Shown here: positions 43,010 to 51,542 of the stretch, piece after piece | Numbering within the stretch: position 1 is the first letter of the stretch | Layout: each line of letters begins with the position of its first letter | Assembly: GCA_964369635.1 (NCBI GenBank) | Contig: CAYJGN010000002.1 | Span: 1-64,000 of the forward strand | Reading direction: 5' to 3' | DNA: 64,000 bases | DNA from: CAYJGN01 sp964369635 | GTDB taxonomy: Bacteria; Bacillota; Clostridia; Oscillospirales; Ruminococcaceae | The notes under the pieces: model-generated | Told to the model about the DNA's origin: nothing | What the model saw: the letters and a program-made list of their open reading frames with translations, nothing else | The model's database searches: none | Translations under genes and position numbers: made by a program

Positions 43010-43642
43010 CTATCCTTTCATTCTATCAAGCATAGCATCGACATACTTTTGTTCCATAACATGAACTTCGCCGTTAAGTTTCGCATAGTGGTAAATCTTT
43101 GCCGCATCCTCAACATAAACACTTCTGATATATGCCTTATCAATAGTTTCACCAACCGCTAAAGCACCATGATTTGCAAGTAGGCATGAGTTTCTACCAT
43201 TTAGCGCCTCTATTGCGAATGTTCCAACATCATCAGTACCTGGAAGACCAAACTTCGCAAGCGGCACATCCCCTCCAAGGAAAGGCACCATCTCTATAAG
43301 GATTACCGGTATAATCTCATGGCTAACCGCAAAAGATGTTGCATATGGAGAATGTGTATGGACAACTGAGTTTATCTGCGGCATCTCCTTGTAGATAATA
43401 GCATGCAGTCTCCACTCGCTTGAAGGTTTATGAATACCTTCTAAGATGTTCCCATCAAGGTCTGTGACCATAATATCGTCAATCGTCATAGTACTGTATG
43501 AAACAGAGCTTGGTGTTATAGCCATAACACCGTTTTCCCTGTCATAGATGCTTAAATTACCAGAAGTTCCAGCGAACATCTTCTCATTGTATGATATTAA
43601 AGTATAGTCGAGAACATCCTGTTTGATTTTTAAATATTTCAT
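43010..43642 (-). CDS. Class II aldolase (fuculose-phosphate-aldolase type; 5-deoxyribulose-1-P or methylthioribulose-1-P aldolase)
   Basis: A 210-residue zinc-dependent aldolase of the AraD/FucA fold. GTSGNLS (about 25-31), PSSVSY, the catalytic glutamate in KPSSEWRLH, and the zinc histidines in VVHTHSPYA and LLANHGALA are all present. In the DHAP shunt this enzyme splits 5-deoxyribulose-1-phosphate or 5-methylthioribulose-1-phosphate into DHAP plus an aldehyde. Here it sits between the kinase gene (18 nt) and the alcohol dehydrogenase gene (3 nt), which fits that role better than fucose or rhamnose use, for which no other enzyme is nearby. The substrate is inferred from context. Confidence 0.88.
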   Translation of the reverse strand: MKYLKIKQDVLDYTLISYNEKMFAGTSGNLSIYDRENGVMAITPSSVSYSTMTIDDIMVTDLDGNILEGIHKPSSEWRLHAIIYKEMPQINSVVHTHSPYATSFAVSHEIIPVILIEMVPFLGGDVPLAKFGLPGTDDVGTFAIEALNGRNSCLLANHGALAVGETIDKAYIRSVYVEDAAKIYHYAKLNGEVHVMEQKYVDAMLDRMKG

Positions 43643-43660
43643 TAATTAAGCCCCACTTCT

Positions 43661-44890
43661 TTATTGCAGTAAGTCATCTCTGATTTTCTTAATAGCCGTT
43701 TTATATTCATCTCCGCACTTGAATTTATCTACTCTGTTCATTATAAACTCTTTAGCGCAAAGAACACAAATTTTTTCAGCTAAAATACGCTTACTTGGCT
43801 CTTCGATTATAGTTATATCACGAACCTTCGCCATACCTATAACCCTTCTGTTTATTTCAAGACCGGCAACACCTGCGGTATCTATCAAAATATCATCGAC
43901 TAAAAACTGCGCAAATCCAGGGGTTTTCGCAAGGACATCGGTTGTTTCTTCTGCGAGAATTTTAAGGCTCTTCTCTTTGAACATATCAACAATCTCGCCA
44001 ATGGTATTTAATATATAATTTGAAAACTCTTCTTTTTTTGCAGCATCCTCGATAGTCGCCTCACCGTTTGCATATGCAAAAATCAAATTCGCTATAACAT
44101 TTCCAACATCATATCCAGCAGGGCCATAGAAAGCAAACTCAGGGTCTAAAACCATGGTTTTTCCAGGTTTTACAAAAATCGAGCCGGTATGCAAATCCCC
44201 ATGGATTAAGCTTTGAGCTTTTGATTTGAAGATTTCATTCATCTTCGCAACTTCAAGCCGAAGAGCTAAATCATCATAAAGTTCTTTTTCTAAAAACTCT
44301 TTATTCCCAGGGTACGGGGTATTTCTGCCGCCAAAATCTGTATATGGATCAGCATAAACAAGCCGCTCAGAAATCTCACAAAGGAATGGATTTATATAGC
44401 TTTTTTGCATCTCTTTTTTCTTGATCGGCGATATAACCGAGTCGTTTGTGCGAATTAGGGTATTTGCCATGAAGGTTGAGATATCATCTGCAAATGTCGG
44501 AAACATTTTATGCTCAATTAGAGCGTATCTCATATTATCATAGTCGCGAAGATCTTCCATAACAACGCAGAGCATAACAGGGTCATATGAATAAACTTTC
44601 GGAACAAGCCCTGGTGCAAAGTCGCCCTCTATTTGCAAAATCTCAGCTTCTATTCTGTTGTGGTCGGGGTCAAGATAATTCTCAGAGGATCTTATAGTTG
44701 TATCGGCATGCTTAATAATAATGCTCTTGCCGCTTTTCTCATCTTCCACCCTGAAAACATAGTTTATATTGCCATCTCCAATCTCTTTGCATTTAAGGGT
44801 TGCATCTTTATCAAAGAAATCGAGTTTTTCTTTTGTGTAGAGAATTGCATCCTCTTCACTCATCTTAAAGTGTTTATCAAATTTTTGCAT
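43661..44890 (-). CDS. S-methyl-5-thioribose kinase-like enzyme (MtnK family)
   Basis: A 409-residue sugar kinase of the MtnK/aminoglycoside phosphotransferase fold. It makes 5-methylthioribose-1-phosphate from ATP, and related enzymes act on 5-deoxyribose. Features include GDGNINYVFRV (P-loop-like), IIKHADTTIR, VMEDLRDYDNMR, catalytic LIHGDLHTGSIFV (HGDLH), metal-binding LDPEFAFYGPAGYDVG, and LEINRRVIGMAKVRDIT near the C-terminus. A longer frame starts at 44929, but GAGGTGGG lies just before the ATG at 44890 and gives the usual family N-terminus, so 44890 is chosen. It is 10 nt downstream of the ABC permease gene. Confidence 0.93.
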   Translation of the reverse strand: MQKFDKHFKMSEEDAILYTKEKLDFFDKDATLKCKEIGDGNINYVFRVEDEKSGKSIIIKHADTTIRSSENYLDPDHNRIEAEILQIEGDFAPGLVPKVYSYDPVMLCVVMEDLRDYDNMRYALIEHKMFPTFADDISTFMANTLIRTNDSVISPIKKKEMQKSYINPFLCEISERLVYADPYTDFGGRNTPYPGNKEFLEKELYDDLALRLEVAKMNEIFKSKAQSLIHGDLHTGSIFVKPGKTMVLDPEFAFYGPAGYDVGNVIANLIFAYANGEATIEDAAKKEEFSNYILNTIGEIVDMFKEKSLKILAEETTDVLAKTPGFAQFLVDDILIDTAGVAGLEINRRVIGMAKVRDITIIEEPSKRILAEKICVLCAKEFIMNRVDKFKCGDEYKTAIKKIRDDLLQ

Positions 44891-44900
44891 AACCCACCTC

Positions 44901-45884
44901 TTAGTCTTCTTTTGTCGAATAGTAAGCACTCATAAGAGCTATCGCCAAAACAGCACCCTTTATAGCACTTAGTGAATAGTACGGTACACCCATCATTATA
45001 AGGCCGTTGTCAAGAATACCAACAAGAGTAGCACCGATAAGGGTACCTATCGCATTCGGTTTACCTTGACCTGCAACGCTTCTACCGATAAAAACAGCTG
45101 ATAGCGCTGGCATTGAATAGGTATTAGCACCGTTAATTTGCGCTGACTGATTTCTTGATGCTACCAAAATACCAGCAATCGCTATAAATACAGCAGCTAT
45201 AAATCCTGCAATAACGCGGTACTTTTTAATAGGGATACCAGACAGTTTTGCCGCAATTTTATTCTGGCCAACAGCATAGATAAATCTTCCGTATTTTGTG
45301 TATTTTAAGAATACGTGGACGAATAAAACGCATACAAGCATTATTATAATAATCGTCGGTGATGTACCCATAACTTTTAGAGTCTCTGGAACAACTCCAA
45401 CGCTTGGCTCACCTGAAGGAGCTGGCATACCAGCACTTATTGCACCACCGCCTGAATATGTAAGCGATAGTCCCTCAAGGAAGAACATCATTGCAAGTGT
45501 TGCCAATAGATCCGGGATTTTACATTTAACAATCAGGAACATCGAGATTGCTGATATTATAAGTGTTCCAAAAATTGCAATTAAAATCGATACCCATAAA
45601 TTTGTGCCATACCATATGATATAGCTCATAACCAAAAAGCTCGACATGGTAGCTGTCTGACCTGATGCTAAGTCAAATCCACCGACAGCAAAGGTGATTG
45701 TAAGACCCATCGCCAAAACGGTTGTAACCGAAATTGAACGTAGGATGGTTGTTGCGTTGTCAAGAGTTGCAAATGTTGTCGGCATCGAGAAACTGAAGAA
45801 TATCAATAGTATTCCCACAGCTAAAACTGCCGCCCAATCTGCAATAAATTTTGTAAGATTAAATTTTCCTTTAAATTCTAACAC
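44901..45884 (-). CDS. Ribose-type ABC transporter permease
   Basis: A 327-residue membrane permease of the RbsC/BPD_transp_2 family with eight to ten helices. Typical segments are VLAMGLTITFAVGGFDLASG, AISMFLIVKCKIPDLLATLAMMFFLEGLS and GRSVAGQGKPNAIGTLIGATLVGILDNGL. The start is GTG, with GGAGG 9 nt upstream, one base after the stop of the ATPase gene. It forms the channel of the importer with the ATPase (45886) and the binding lipoprotein (47474). Since the next genes process methylthioribose or deoxyribose, one of those free sugars is the likely cargo. Confidence 0.92.
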   Translation of the reverse strand: MLEFKGKFNLTKFIADWAAVLAVGILLIFFSFSMPTTFATLDNATTILRSISVTTVLAMGLTITFAVGGFDLASGQTATMSSFLVMSYIIWYGTNLWVSILIAIFGTLIISAISMFLIVKCKIPDLLATLAMMFFLEGLSLTYSGGGAISAGMPAPSGEPSVGVVPETLKVMGTSPTIIIIMLVCVLFVHVFLKYTKYGRFIYAVGQNKIAAKLSGIPIKKYRVIAGFIAAVFIAIAGILVASRNQSAQINGANTYSMPALSAVFIGRSVAGQGKPNAIGTLIGATLVGILDNGLIMMGVPYYSLSAIKGAVLAIALMSAYYSTKED

Positions 45885-45885
45885 T

Positions 45886-47406
45886 TTATTTGCCTCCAGT
45901 TGAATAATACATTATTTCATCTTCAGTTGTCTTATCAGTTACAAGATCAGCAACAATCTTGCCACCATACATAACATATGTTCTGCTTGTTATCGCCAAA
46001 ATTTCACTGAGCTCACTTGTAACATATAGGACGCATTTGCCCTCTTTTGCTATATCCTGAATAAGCTCAAATATATCCTGTTTCGCTCCGACGTCAACGC
46101 CTTTTGTTGGTTCATCGAAGATATAAACCTCACCGTCTGCCGCAAGCCATTTACCAACGGCAACCTTCTGCTGATTACCACCCGATAGATAACCTACTAT
46201 CTGATGCTCAGATGGGGTTTTTATTCCAAGACTCTCGATATATTTATTTGCGTTTTCATCTACTTTTTTGTTGTTTACAAACTTAAACTTATTTGTGAAT
46301 TTATCAAGGCAAGCAGCCGCTAAGTTAAAGGAAACTGGCTCTGATATTAATATTCCTTCTTTTCGACGCTCCTCAGGAACTAAACCAAATCCGTTTCGAA
46401 CAGCCGCTGTTGGAGTTTTATTTTTAACCACTTTGCCGCTAAGTTTAATCTCGCCCGAAACGCATTTAGATGCACCAAAAAGCAGTTTACAAAGCTCTGT
46501 TTTACCGGCACCAACAAGTCCCGATATACCAACTATCTCACCCTTGTGCACCTTTAGCGAGACATCGTTTACCGTTCCTTCGATATCTGATACATTATTA
46601 ACCTCAAGTGAAATTTCCCCTTTAGGTATATCAACTTTTGGGAAATTCTCTTCAAAGCTTCTACCAAGCATCTGCTCTACTATCTCTTTGATAGTCAGCT
46701 CCTGCGTAACTTCCATCTCATCAACTATCTCGCCATTACGCATAACGGTTATATTGTCGCAAATTTCGAGAACCTCTTGAAGCCTGTGGGTTATAAAAAT
46801 AACAGCTATATTTTCACTTTCCATCAATGATCGAACAAGCGAAAATAGCTCTTCTGTTTCTGTTTTTGATAGAGGCGCTGTCGGCTCATCGAGTATTAAA
46901 AAGTTGCATTTTTCGCGGACCGCACGAGCAATAAGCACCATCTGTTTTTTTGCAAGCGATAAATTTCCAACAAGCTCTGTTGGCGAAACATCTATATGCA
47001 GCCTATCAAGAACTTCTTTTGCCTGCTCATTAATATTTTTCCAGTTTATCGCAAATTTGCCTTTCATCTTGGTTATCATTCGATTAAGCATGATATTCTC
47101 GGCAACAGTCTGCGCCGGGAATAGCGCCATATCAACCTCTTGATAAACTATCTCTATCCCTAAATCTTTTGATATTCTCGGGTTTTTAAGCTCTATTTTC
47201 TCCCCGTTATAAAGAACATCACCGGTATATCCGTAGTTTGCACCGGCAATAACCTTCATGAGTGTGCTTTTACCTGCACCATTCGCCCCAACAACCGCAC
47301 GAACTTCACCTGTCTCTACCGTGAAATTAACATTGTCAAGAGCTTTTACCCCCGGAAAAACCATAGAAATATCTTTTGTCTCTATTTTAATTTTTTCGTT
47401 TTGCAT
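45886..47406 (-). CDS. Ribose-type ABC transporter ATPase (two nucleotide-binding domains)
   Basis: A 506-residue RbsA-like ATPase with two ABC domains. The first has Walker A GANGAGKST (about 37-45), the signature region LSLAKKQMV and Walker B NFLILDEPTAP. The second has GLVGAGKTEL (about 295-304), LSGGNQQKVAVGKWL and VYIFDEPTKGVD. This asymmetry (a weak first signature) is normal for sugar importers of this group. GGAG lies 8 nt before the ATG. It follows the binding-protein gene after 67 nt that hold a hairpin (47435-47463), and it is one base from the permease gene. Confidence 0.95.
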   Translation of the reverse strand: MQNEKIKIETKDISMVFPGVKALDNVNFTVETGEVRAVVGANGAGKSTLMKVIAGANYGYTGDVLYNGEKIELKNPRISKDLGIEIVYQEVDMALFPAQTVAENIMLNRMITKMKGKFAINWKNINEQAKEVLDRLHIDVSPTELVGNLSLAKKQMVLIARAVREKCNFLILDEPTAPLSKTETEELFSLVRSLMESENIAVIFITHRLQEVLEICDNITVMRNGEIVDEMEVTQELTIKEIVEQMLGRSFEENFPKVDIPKGEISLEVNNVSDIEGTVNDVSLKVHKGEIVGISGLVGAGKTELCKLLFGASKCVSGEIKLSGKVVKNKTPTAAVRNGFGLVPEERRKEGILISEPVSFNLAAACLDKFTNKFKFVNNKKVDENANKYIESLGIKTPSEHQIVGYLSGGNQQKVAVGKWLAADGEVYIFDEPTKGVDVGAKQDIFELIQDIAKEGKCVLYVTSELSEILAITSRTYVMYGGKIVADLVTDKTTEDEIMYYSTGGK

Positions 47407-47434
47407 ACTAAAACTCCATAAAGTTATAATAGTA

Positions 47435-47463
47435 GGTGTAGGAGAGATAAACTCCCCTACACC
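47435..47463 (-). other. Intercistronic hairpin between binding-protein and ATPase genes
   Basis: GGTGTAGG-GGAG pairs with CTC-TCCTACACC around a short loop. No T-run follows on the minus strand (TACTATTATAAC). It probably stabilises the 3' end of the binding-protein message, or partly terminates it, so that the lipoprotein is made in excess. Confidence 0.7.
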
Positions 47464-47473
47464 GTATAATTAA

Positions 47474-48610
47474 TTATTTTAGATAAGGCTCCATCCAATC
47501 TGAGATATGGTCATCATTAACGCCGTAACCTTCTATTGTATCTTTAAGATTGATAACGTTTGAGTCAGGGCTTAGGTCATCTGCTAAAACGAGTGAAGGA
47601 GTTAGGTTGTAAACTTCCTCTGTCTCTTCGCCCATTAGGTTCATTGCAAGGATACGAATTCCCTGCTCACCAACTGTTGTGAAGTCAACTGTTGAACATG
47701 CTTTCCAAACATCTGTTCCATCGAGCATATAGTTTATATCTTGGTTTGAAATATCAACCGATACAACAGGGATATCTGTTCTGCCCGCTTCCGATAGAGC
47801 AACATATGCGCCTCTTGTGTAAGCGTCGTAAACTCCCCAGATAACATCAATAGTACCTTCTGGATATTTTGGTAGAAGAGCTGCTATCGCTGTTGCCATT
47901 GAAGACTCTGCATTTGCAGGATCCGGAGGACCTACTGCCTCGCCGCCAACTGTTTCGATAAGTCCTGCTTCTTCATACTCAAGGTATGTTTCTTGACGTC
48001 TGTCAAATGGTGATATACCAGGTCCTCTCCAGATTTTAAGAACTTGGATAGGTTCGCCAGCTTCAACTTTCTCAGGGTATAGGTCTGTACAGATATAGTC
48101 AAGGAGCAAGTCCGCCATCATCTGATCATCCTGGAACATCTGAGTAACGCCTGGGATTGATGTGCTCTCGCCGTTCTCATCAATTAGCTGTGTGTCAAAT
48201 AGAACAACCTCTATACCTTTATCAACAAGCATTGTTACAAGGTCATAAGCCGTTTCTTGGTTACCGTGTGATAAAAACATCGCATCGTAACCTTGGTTTG
48301 CAGCTGTATTTACGAAGTCCTGGAATTTAACATTGTCAACATCTGTTATATAAGTGTCAACTGTCATACCAAGCGCTTCCGCTGTTGCCTCGGCACCTGC
48401 AATAGCCATCTGGAAGATATCCGATGAAGATACGTTTAGGATATAAGCTATCTTCTTACCTTCGAGCGGCAAAGCCTCTGTATCTCCACCTGCTTCACTG
48501 CTACTTGACGGTGAACCTGATTCCGATTCACTTGAACCGCCGCCACCGCCACACGCTACAAGCGATAGAGCAAGTGTCAGCATAAGGATTAATGCTAAAA
48601 CTCTTTTCAT
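47474..48610 (-). CDS. Sugar-binding lipoprotein of the ABC importer
   Basis: A 378-residue periplasmic-binding-protein-like lipoprotein. The signal peptide ends in a lipobox (ALSLVACG; Cys20 would be lipidated). A Gly/Ser-rich linker (about 21-45) follows, then a type 1 (ribose/BMP-like) binding fold starting KKIAYILNVSSSDIFQMAIAGAEATA and ending near DWMEPYLK. It captures the sugar outside the membrane. GGAGG lies 9 nt before the ATG. It is the first gene of the operon, with a promoter at 48650-48678 and GTGGTTTT-type sites upstream that the divergent DeoR protein may bind. Confidence 0.93.
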   Translation of the reverse strand: MKRVLALILMLTLALSLVACGGGGGSSESESGSPSSSSEAGGDTEALPLEGKKIAYILNVSSSDIFQMAIAGAEATAEALGMTVDTYITDVDNVKFQDFVNTAANQGYDAMFLSHGNQETAYDLVTMLVDKGIEVVLFDTQLIDENGESTSIPGVTQMFQDDQMMADLLLDYICTDLYPEKVEAGEPIQVLKIWRGPGISPFDRRQETYLEYEEAGLIETVGGEAVGPPDPANAESSMATAIAALLPKYPEGTIDVIWGVYDAYTRGAYVALSEAGRTDIPVVSVDISNQDINYMLDGTDVWKACSTVDFTTVGEQGIRILAMNLMGEETEEVYNLTPSLVLADDLSPDSNVINLKDTIEGYGVNDDHISDWMEPYLK

Positions 48611-48649
48611 AACCTTTTACCTCCAAATTATTTTATTGGGTTTGTCAAA

Positions 48650-48678
48650 ATTGTATCACATAAAATTTGCACAATCAA
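48650..48678 (-). promoter_or_regulatory. Promoter of the ABC/salvage operon
   Basis: On the minus strand TTGATT (48673-48678), 17-nt spacer, TACAAT (48650-48655). Confidence 0.68.
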
Positions 48679-48699
48679 ACATAAAATTCGTGATATTCT

Positions 48700-48898
48700 G
48701 TGGTTTTTTGTGGCATTTGCGGTAATGACAACTTAGCTATGATGATTAATTTAACCAATTTTCAAATTTTAACTATCAAAATGTACATTTTTAACTACTG
48801 TTCAATCGTTTTTACCAATTGATCATGCAAATTTTTGTTGAATTTAATGCCAAATCTATTGTGGTTATACTCCAAAACCACTTTTTTTCCGTGGTTTT
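48700..48898. promoter_or_regulatory. Four GTGGTT(T/A)T motifs, candidate DeoR operators
   Basis: GTGGTTTT at 48700-48707, GTGGTTAT at 48861-48868, the inverted AAAACCAC at 48874-48881 and GTGGTTTT at 48891-48898. They lie between the divergent salvage operon and the esterase-DeoR pair. The third and fourth flank a T-run, and the second and third form an inverted pair. DeoR-family proteins often bind such spaced repeats, so local control is plausible. Confidence 0.45.
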
Positions 48899-49000
48899 GT
48901 TGTATCATAGATAAAAGTCCTCTTTATTTTTAAAACGCTCGGTAGTATAATGGAAATATTATTTTACTACTTTAAAATTCACATTATAAGGGGTTTTCTA

Positions 49001-49903
49001 ATGAATAAGTCACCTACTTTTGTAAAAATGCAAAAGCTTTCCCATTGCAATTTCACCTTTTTGTCGAAATATTTAAATCGTCAAACCTCAGTAAATGTTT
49101 TACTACCCTTTGGTTGCTATACCCTCGATGGCAAAAAAACCGCTCCACCATATAAAGTTATCTGGTTATTGCACGGGATGAGCGATGATTATAATACCTG
49201 GATGCGTTGCGGCATTATTGAAAATTTAGCGCGTGATTTTGGCGTCGCTGTTGTTATGCCAGATGCCGCTAATAGCTTTTATACCAATATGCTCAATGGG
49301 CCTGATTATTATAGCTATATAACAGAAGAGCTCCCAGAAGTTTTATCCGGTATATTTAACTTCAGTAATAAGAGAGAGGATAATTTCATAGCAGGTTTCT
49401 CAATGGGAGGCTATGGCGCTTTAAAAATAGGTCTTTTAAATAGCCAGCGGTTTTCAGCAATCGGCGCCTTTTCACCTGTTGCCGATATCGCACAGTTGGT
49501 CACTGCGGCGTTATCCGCAAATAAAAATATTGATGATGCCGATTTCCTTCAAAGCTGCACCGAAAAGAAACTGGACCCTCTTGAAGTAATATATGCGCAA
49601 GAACTTAGAAAAAAGATGTTTTTATCAATTTGGGGCGATAGATGCAAAAACCTTGCTGGCAGTGATGATGATCTTTTCGCTATATTTGATAAAACTATCG
49701 CAAAAAACAATATTCCATATATCTATATGGCTTGTGGTTTACAGGATAGCTTAATTGAGTCAAATGAAAAGTTTAATAATTTCATCAAAGACAAAACAGA
49801 TAAATATAAATATGAAACGATGCCAGGCGGCCATTTTTGGGATGTTTGGAATAAAAATATAGAAGATTATTTTTGTTATTTGCATAAACAGAAATTAATA
49901 TAG
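49001..49903 (+). CDS. Serine esterase (EstA/esterase D family)
   Basis: A 300-residue alpha/beta hydrolase of the tributyrin esterase/S-formylglutathione hydrolase group. It has an oxyanion region WLLHGMSDDYNTW, the nucleophile motif GFSMGGYGA, an aspartate in ACGLQDSLIESN and the histidine in PGGHFWDVW. A frame from 48950 would start inside a likely -10 (TATAAT, 48946-48951). AAGGGG lies 7 nt before the ATG at 49001, so that start is used. There is no signal peptide. It pairs with the DeoR regulator gene 12 nt downstream and is divergent from the salvage operon. It may remove an acyl group from the imported sugar or its products; that is inference. Confidence 0.85.
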   Translation: MNKSPTFVKMQKLSHCNFTFLSKYLNRQTSVNVLLPFGCYTLDGKKTAPPYKVIWLLHGMSDDYNTWMRCGIIENLARDFGVAVVMPDAANSFYTNMLNGPDYYSYITEELPEVLSGIFNFSNKREDNFIAGFSMGGYGALKIGLLNSQRFSAIGAFSPVADIAQLVTAALSANKNIDDADFLQSCTEKKLDPLEVIYAQELRKKMFLSIWGDRCKNLAGSDDDLFAIFDKTIAKNNIPYIYMACGLQDSLIESNEKFNNFIKDKTDKYKYETMPGGHFWDVWNKNIEDYFCYLHKQKLI

Positions 49904-49915
49904 GCAGGTGATAGA

Positions 49916-50686
49916 ATGTTATCAAGTGAGCGAAAAGATATTATTTTAAGTATTCTGATGGAAAAAAAGAATATTACCGTTTCAGATATGGCGGCACGCT
50001 TTAATGTTAGCACCGAGACCATTCGTCGCGACTTCGATTCAATGGAAAAAGCGGGATTCCTTATAAAATCATATGGCGGTGCTTCGCTTAAAGCAAATGT
50101 TTCAACAACAAGCTCAAAAAAAGCGCTCCGCTCGATTATGGTTGATTGCAAAAGACGTCTTTCAAAAGCTGCTGCAAATTTTATACGACCGAACGAATGC
50201 ATATTCCTCGACCATTCAACAACTGTTTTTGAAATGTGCCAATTCATCGAAGATATACCACTCACAGTCATGACGAATTCTCTAAGTGTTATAAATCATT
50301 TTGCAGATAACGGCAATATAACCCTCGTAACACCAGGTGGGACATTCAATAACAATACATACAGCTTCTTCGGGCTTGACTCGATAAAATTTTTGCAAAG
50401 CCATAATCTCGATAGAGCCTTTATCTCCTCGCAAACAGTCGATTTGAAAAAAGGAATTGGCGACTCAAACGAAATGATAGCAGAACTTCGGCGTCAAGTT
50501 ATCTTAAATTCAACTACAAACTACCTTTTAGCTGATAATACAAAACTTGATAGGTCAGCATTTGTTACCTCCGCTCATTTAACCGATTTCGATTGCTTTA
50601 TTACCAATTTATCACTCCCTCAAGAATGGAGAAGCTTCTTTCGGGAATCCAATATAAAGTATATAGAATGCGATACCGAGCTTTAA
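49916..50686 (+). CDS. DeoR-family transcriptional regulator
   Basis: A 256-residue sugar-responsive repressor. The N-terminal winged helix-turn-helix (about 1-57) has SERKDIILSIL and the family signature ITVSDMAARFNVSTETIRRDFDSMEKAGFLIKSYGGA. The C-terminal sensor domain (about 75-250, DeoRC/ISOCOT fold) has LDHSTTVFEMCQ and LLADNTKLDRSAF. Such proteins usually sense phosphorylated sugars. Its location next to the methylthioribose/deoxyribose operon makes a sugar-1-phosphate from that pathway a likely effector. AGGTGA lies just before the ATG. Confidence 0.93.
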   Translation: MLSSERKDIILSILMEKKNITVSDMAARFNVSTETIRRDFDSMEKAGFLIKSYGGASLKANVSTTSSKKALRSIMVDCKRRLSKAAANFIRPNECIFLDHSTTVFEMCQFIEDIPLTVMTNSLSVINHFADNGNITLVTPGGTFNNNTYSFFGLDSIKFLQSHNLDRAFISSQTVDLKKGIGDSNEMIAELRRQVILNSTTNYLLADNTKLDRSAFVTSAHLTDFDCFITNLSLPQEWRSFFRESNIKYIECDTEL

Positions 50687-50818
50687 CCGCTCTCTCTTCG
50701 CTACCATAAATAAAAACTGAGGTCTTAACAATTATTTCATTAATATATTGCATTATTTTCAGTTTCTAATACTAATCTTAAAACTGATATTTAGTTTCAT
50801 TCAAATATTGTATCGCAA

Positions 50819-50846
50819 AAAAGAGATGTGGCACCACATCTCTTTT
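50819..50846. terminator. Bidirectional terminator
   Basis: AAAAGAGATGTGG and CCACATCTCTTTT arms, 2 nt apart, between the convergent DeoR and glycosyltransferase genes. Confidence 0.9.
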
Positions 50847-50870
50847 AATTTGCATTTATCGCTATTATTT

Positions 50871-51542
50871 TCACCCATCTAAATATTCGCTTAAATATTC
50901 CTTTGCGAATATCTCTTTATATTTTTCATATCCCGAGAGGCTTTTTATACCGCAATCATGCAGGCACCATGGCTTATCTTGATTTGGGACAACACAGTCA
51001 TACCCTGCGCGGACAAACTCTAAACACTGGGACGAATCATAGAAATGCCAGCCGTCAAACAAATCTTCGCGCCAGCTTACATCATACTGGGTACAGATGC
51101 AAAGCCCATCTACCGACATAACTTTCGTATAGGCTTTATCATTTGATTTTGAATAACTCACAATTCCCATCTCGCCGGTATGATTATCATAAACAGCACC
51201 GGCAAGCGGCTCTCCCTCCCGCCATACTCCGCTTTTTGGGATATTAGTAGCTCCAACCATTCCGATAAGTCCTACTTTTTTATTCTCAAAGATTTTAAGC
51301 ATATCAACAATAAAATTGCGGTTTAGTATCAACGTGTTTTGGTTGAGATAAATCTTATATTTCGCATCACTGCGCTTTATTGCCTCATTGTATGCTGCGG
51401 TCATCGAGTTGCTATCGCGAACATCCATAGCTTCAAGGCTATATCCTTTTGGGCAGTTTAAATGCTCAATATATTTCAAACACTCGGTATAACTTCGCTC
51501 ATCCTTCACAACGCTCACAAAACATATCTTATTTTTATTCAT
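50871..51542 (-). CDS. Glycosyltransferase-like protein (Glyco_tranf_2_5 type)
   Basis: A 223-residue protein resembling small GT-A-fold transferases of the Glyco_tranf_2_5 group. It begins NKICFVSVVKDERSYTECLKYI, with SMTAAYNEAIKRSDAKYKIYLNQNTLIL where a DxD-like region is expected (LNQN replaces it), then GLIGMVGATNIPKSGVW and a C-terminal FYDSSQCLEFVRAGYDCVVP. Sugar donor and acceptor are unknown. It overlaps the end of the larger glycosyltransferase gene by 8 nt, so the two are translated together and probably build the same glycan. A terminator follows. Confidence 0.82.
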   Translation of the reverse strand: MNKNKICFVSVVKDERSYTECLKYIEHLNCPKGYSLEAMDVRDSNSMTAAYNEAIKRSDAKYKIYLNQNTLILNRNFIVDMLKIFENKKVGLIGMVGATNIPKSGVWREGEPLAGAVYDNHTGEMGIVSYSKSNDKAYTKVMSVDGLCICTQYDVSWREDLFDGWHFYDSSQCLEFVRAGYDCVVPNQDKPWCLHDCGIKSLSGYEKYKEIFAKEYLSEYLDG

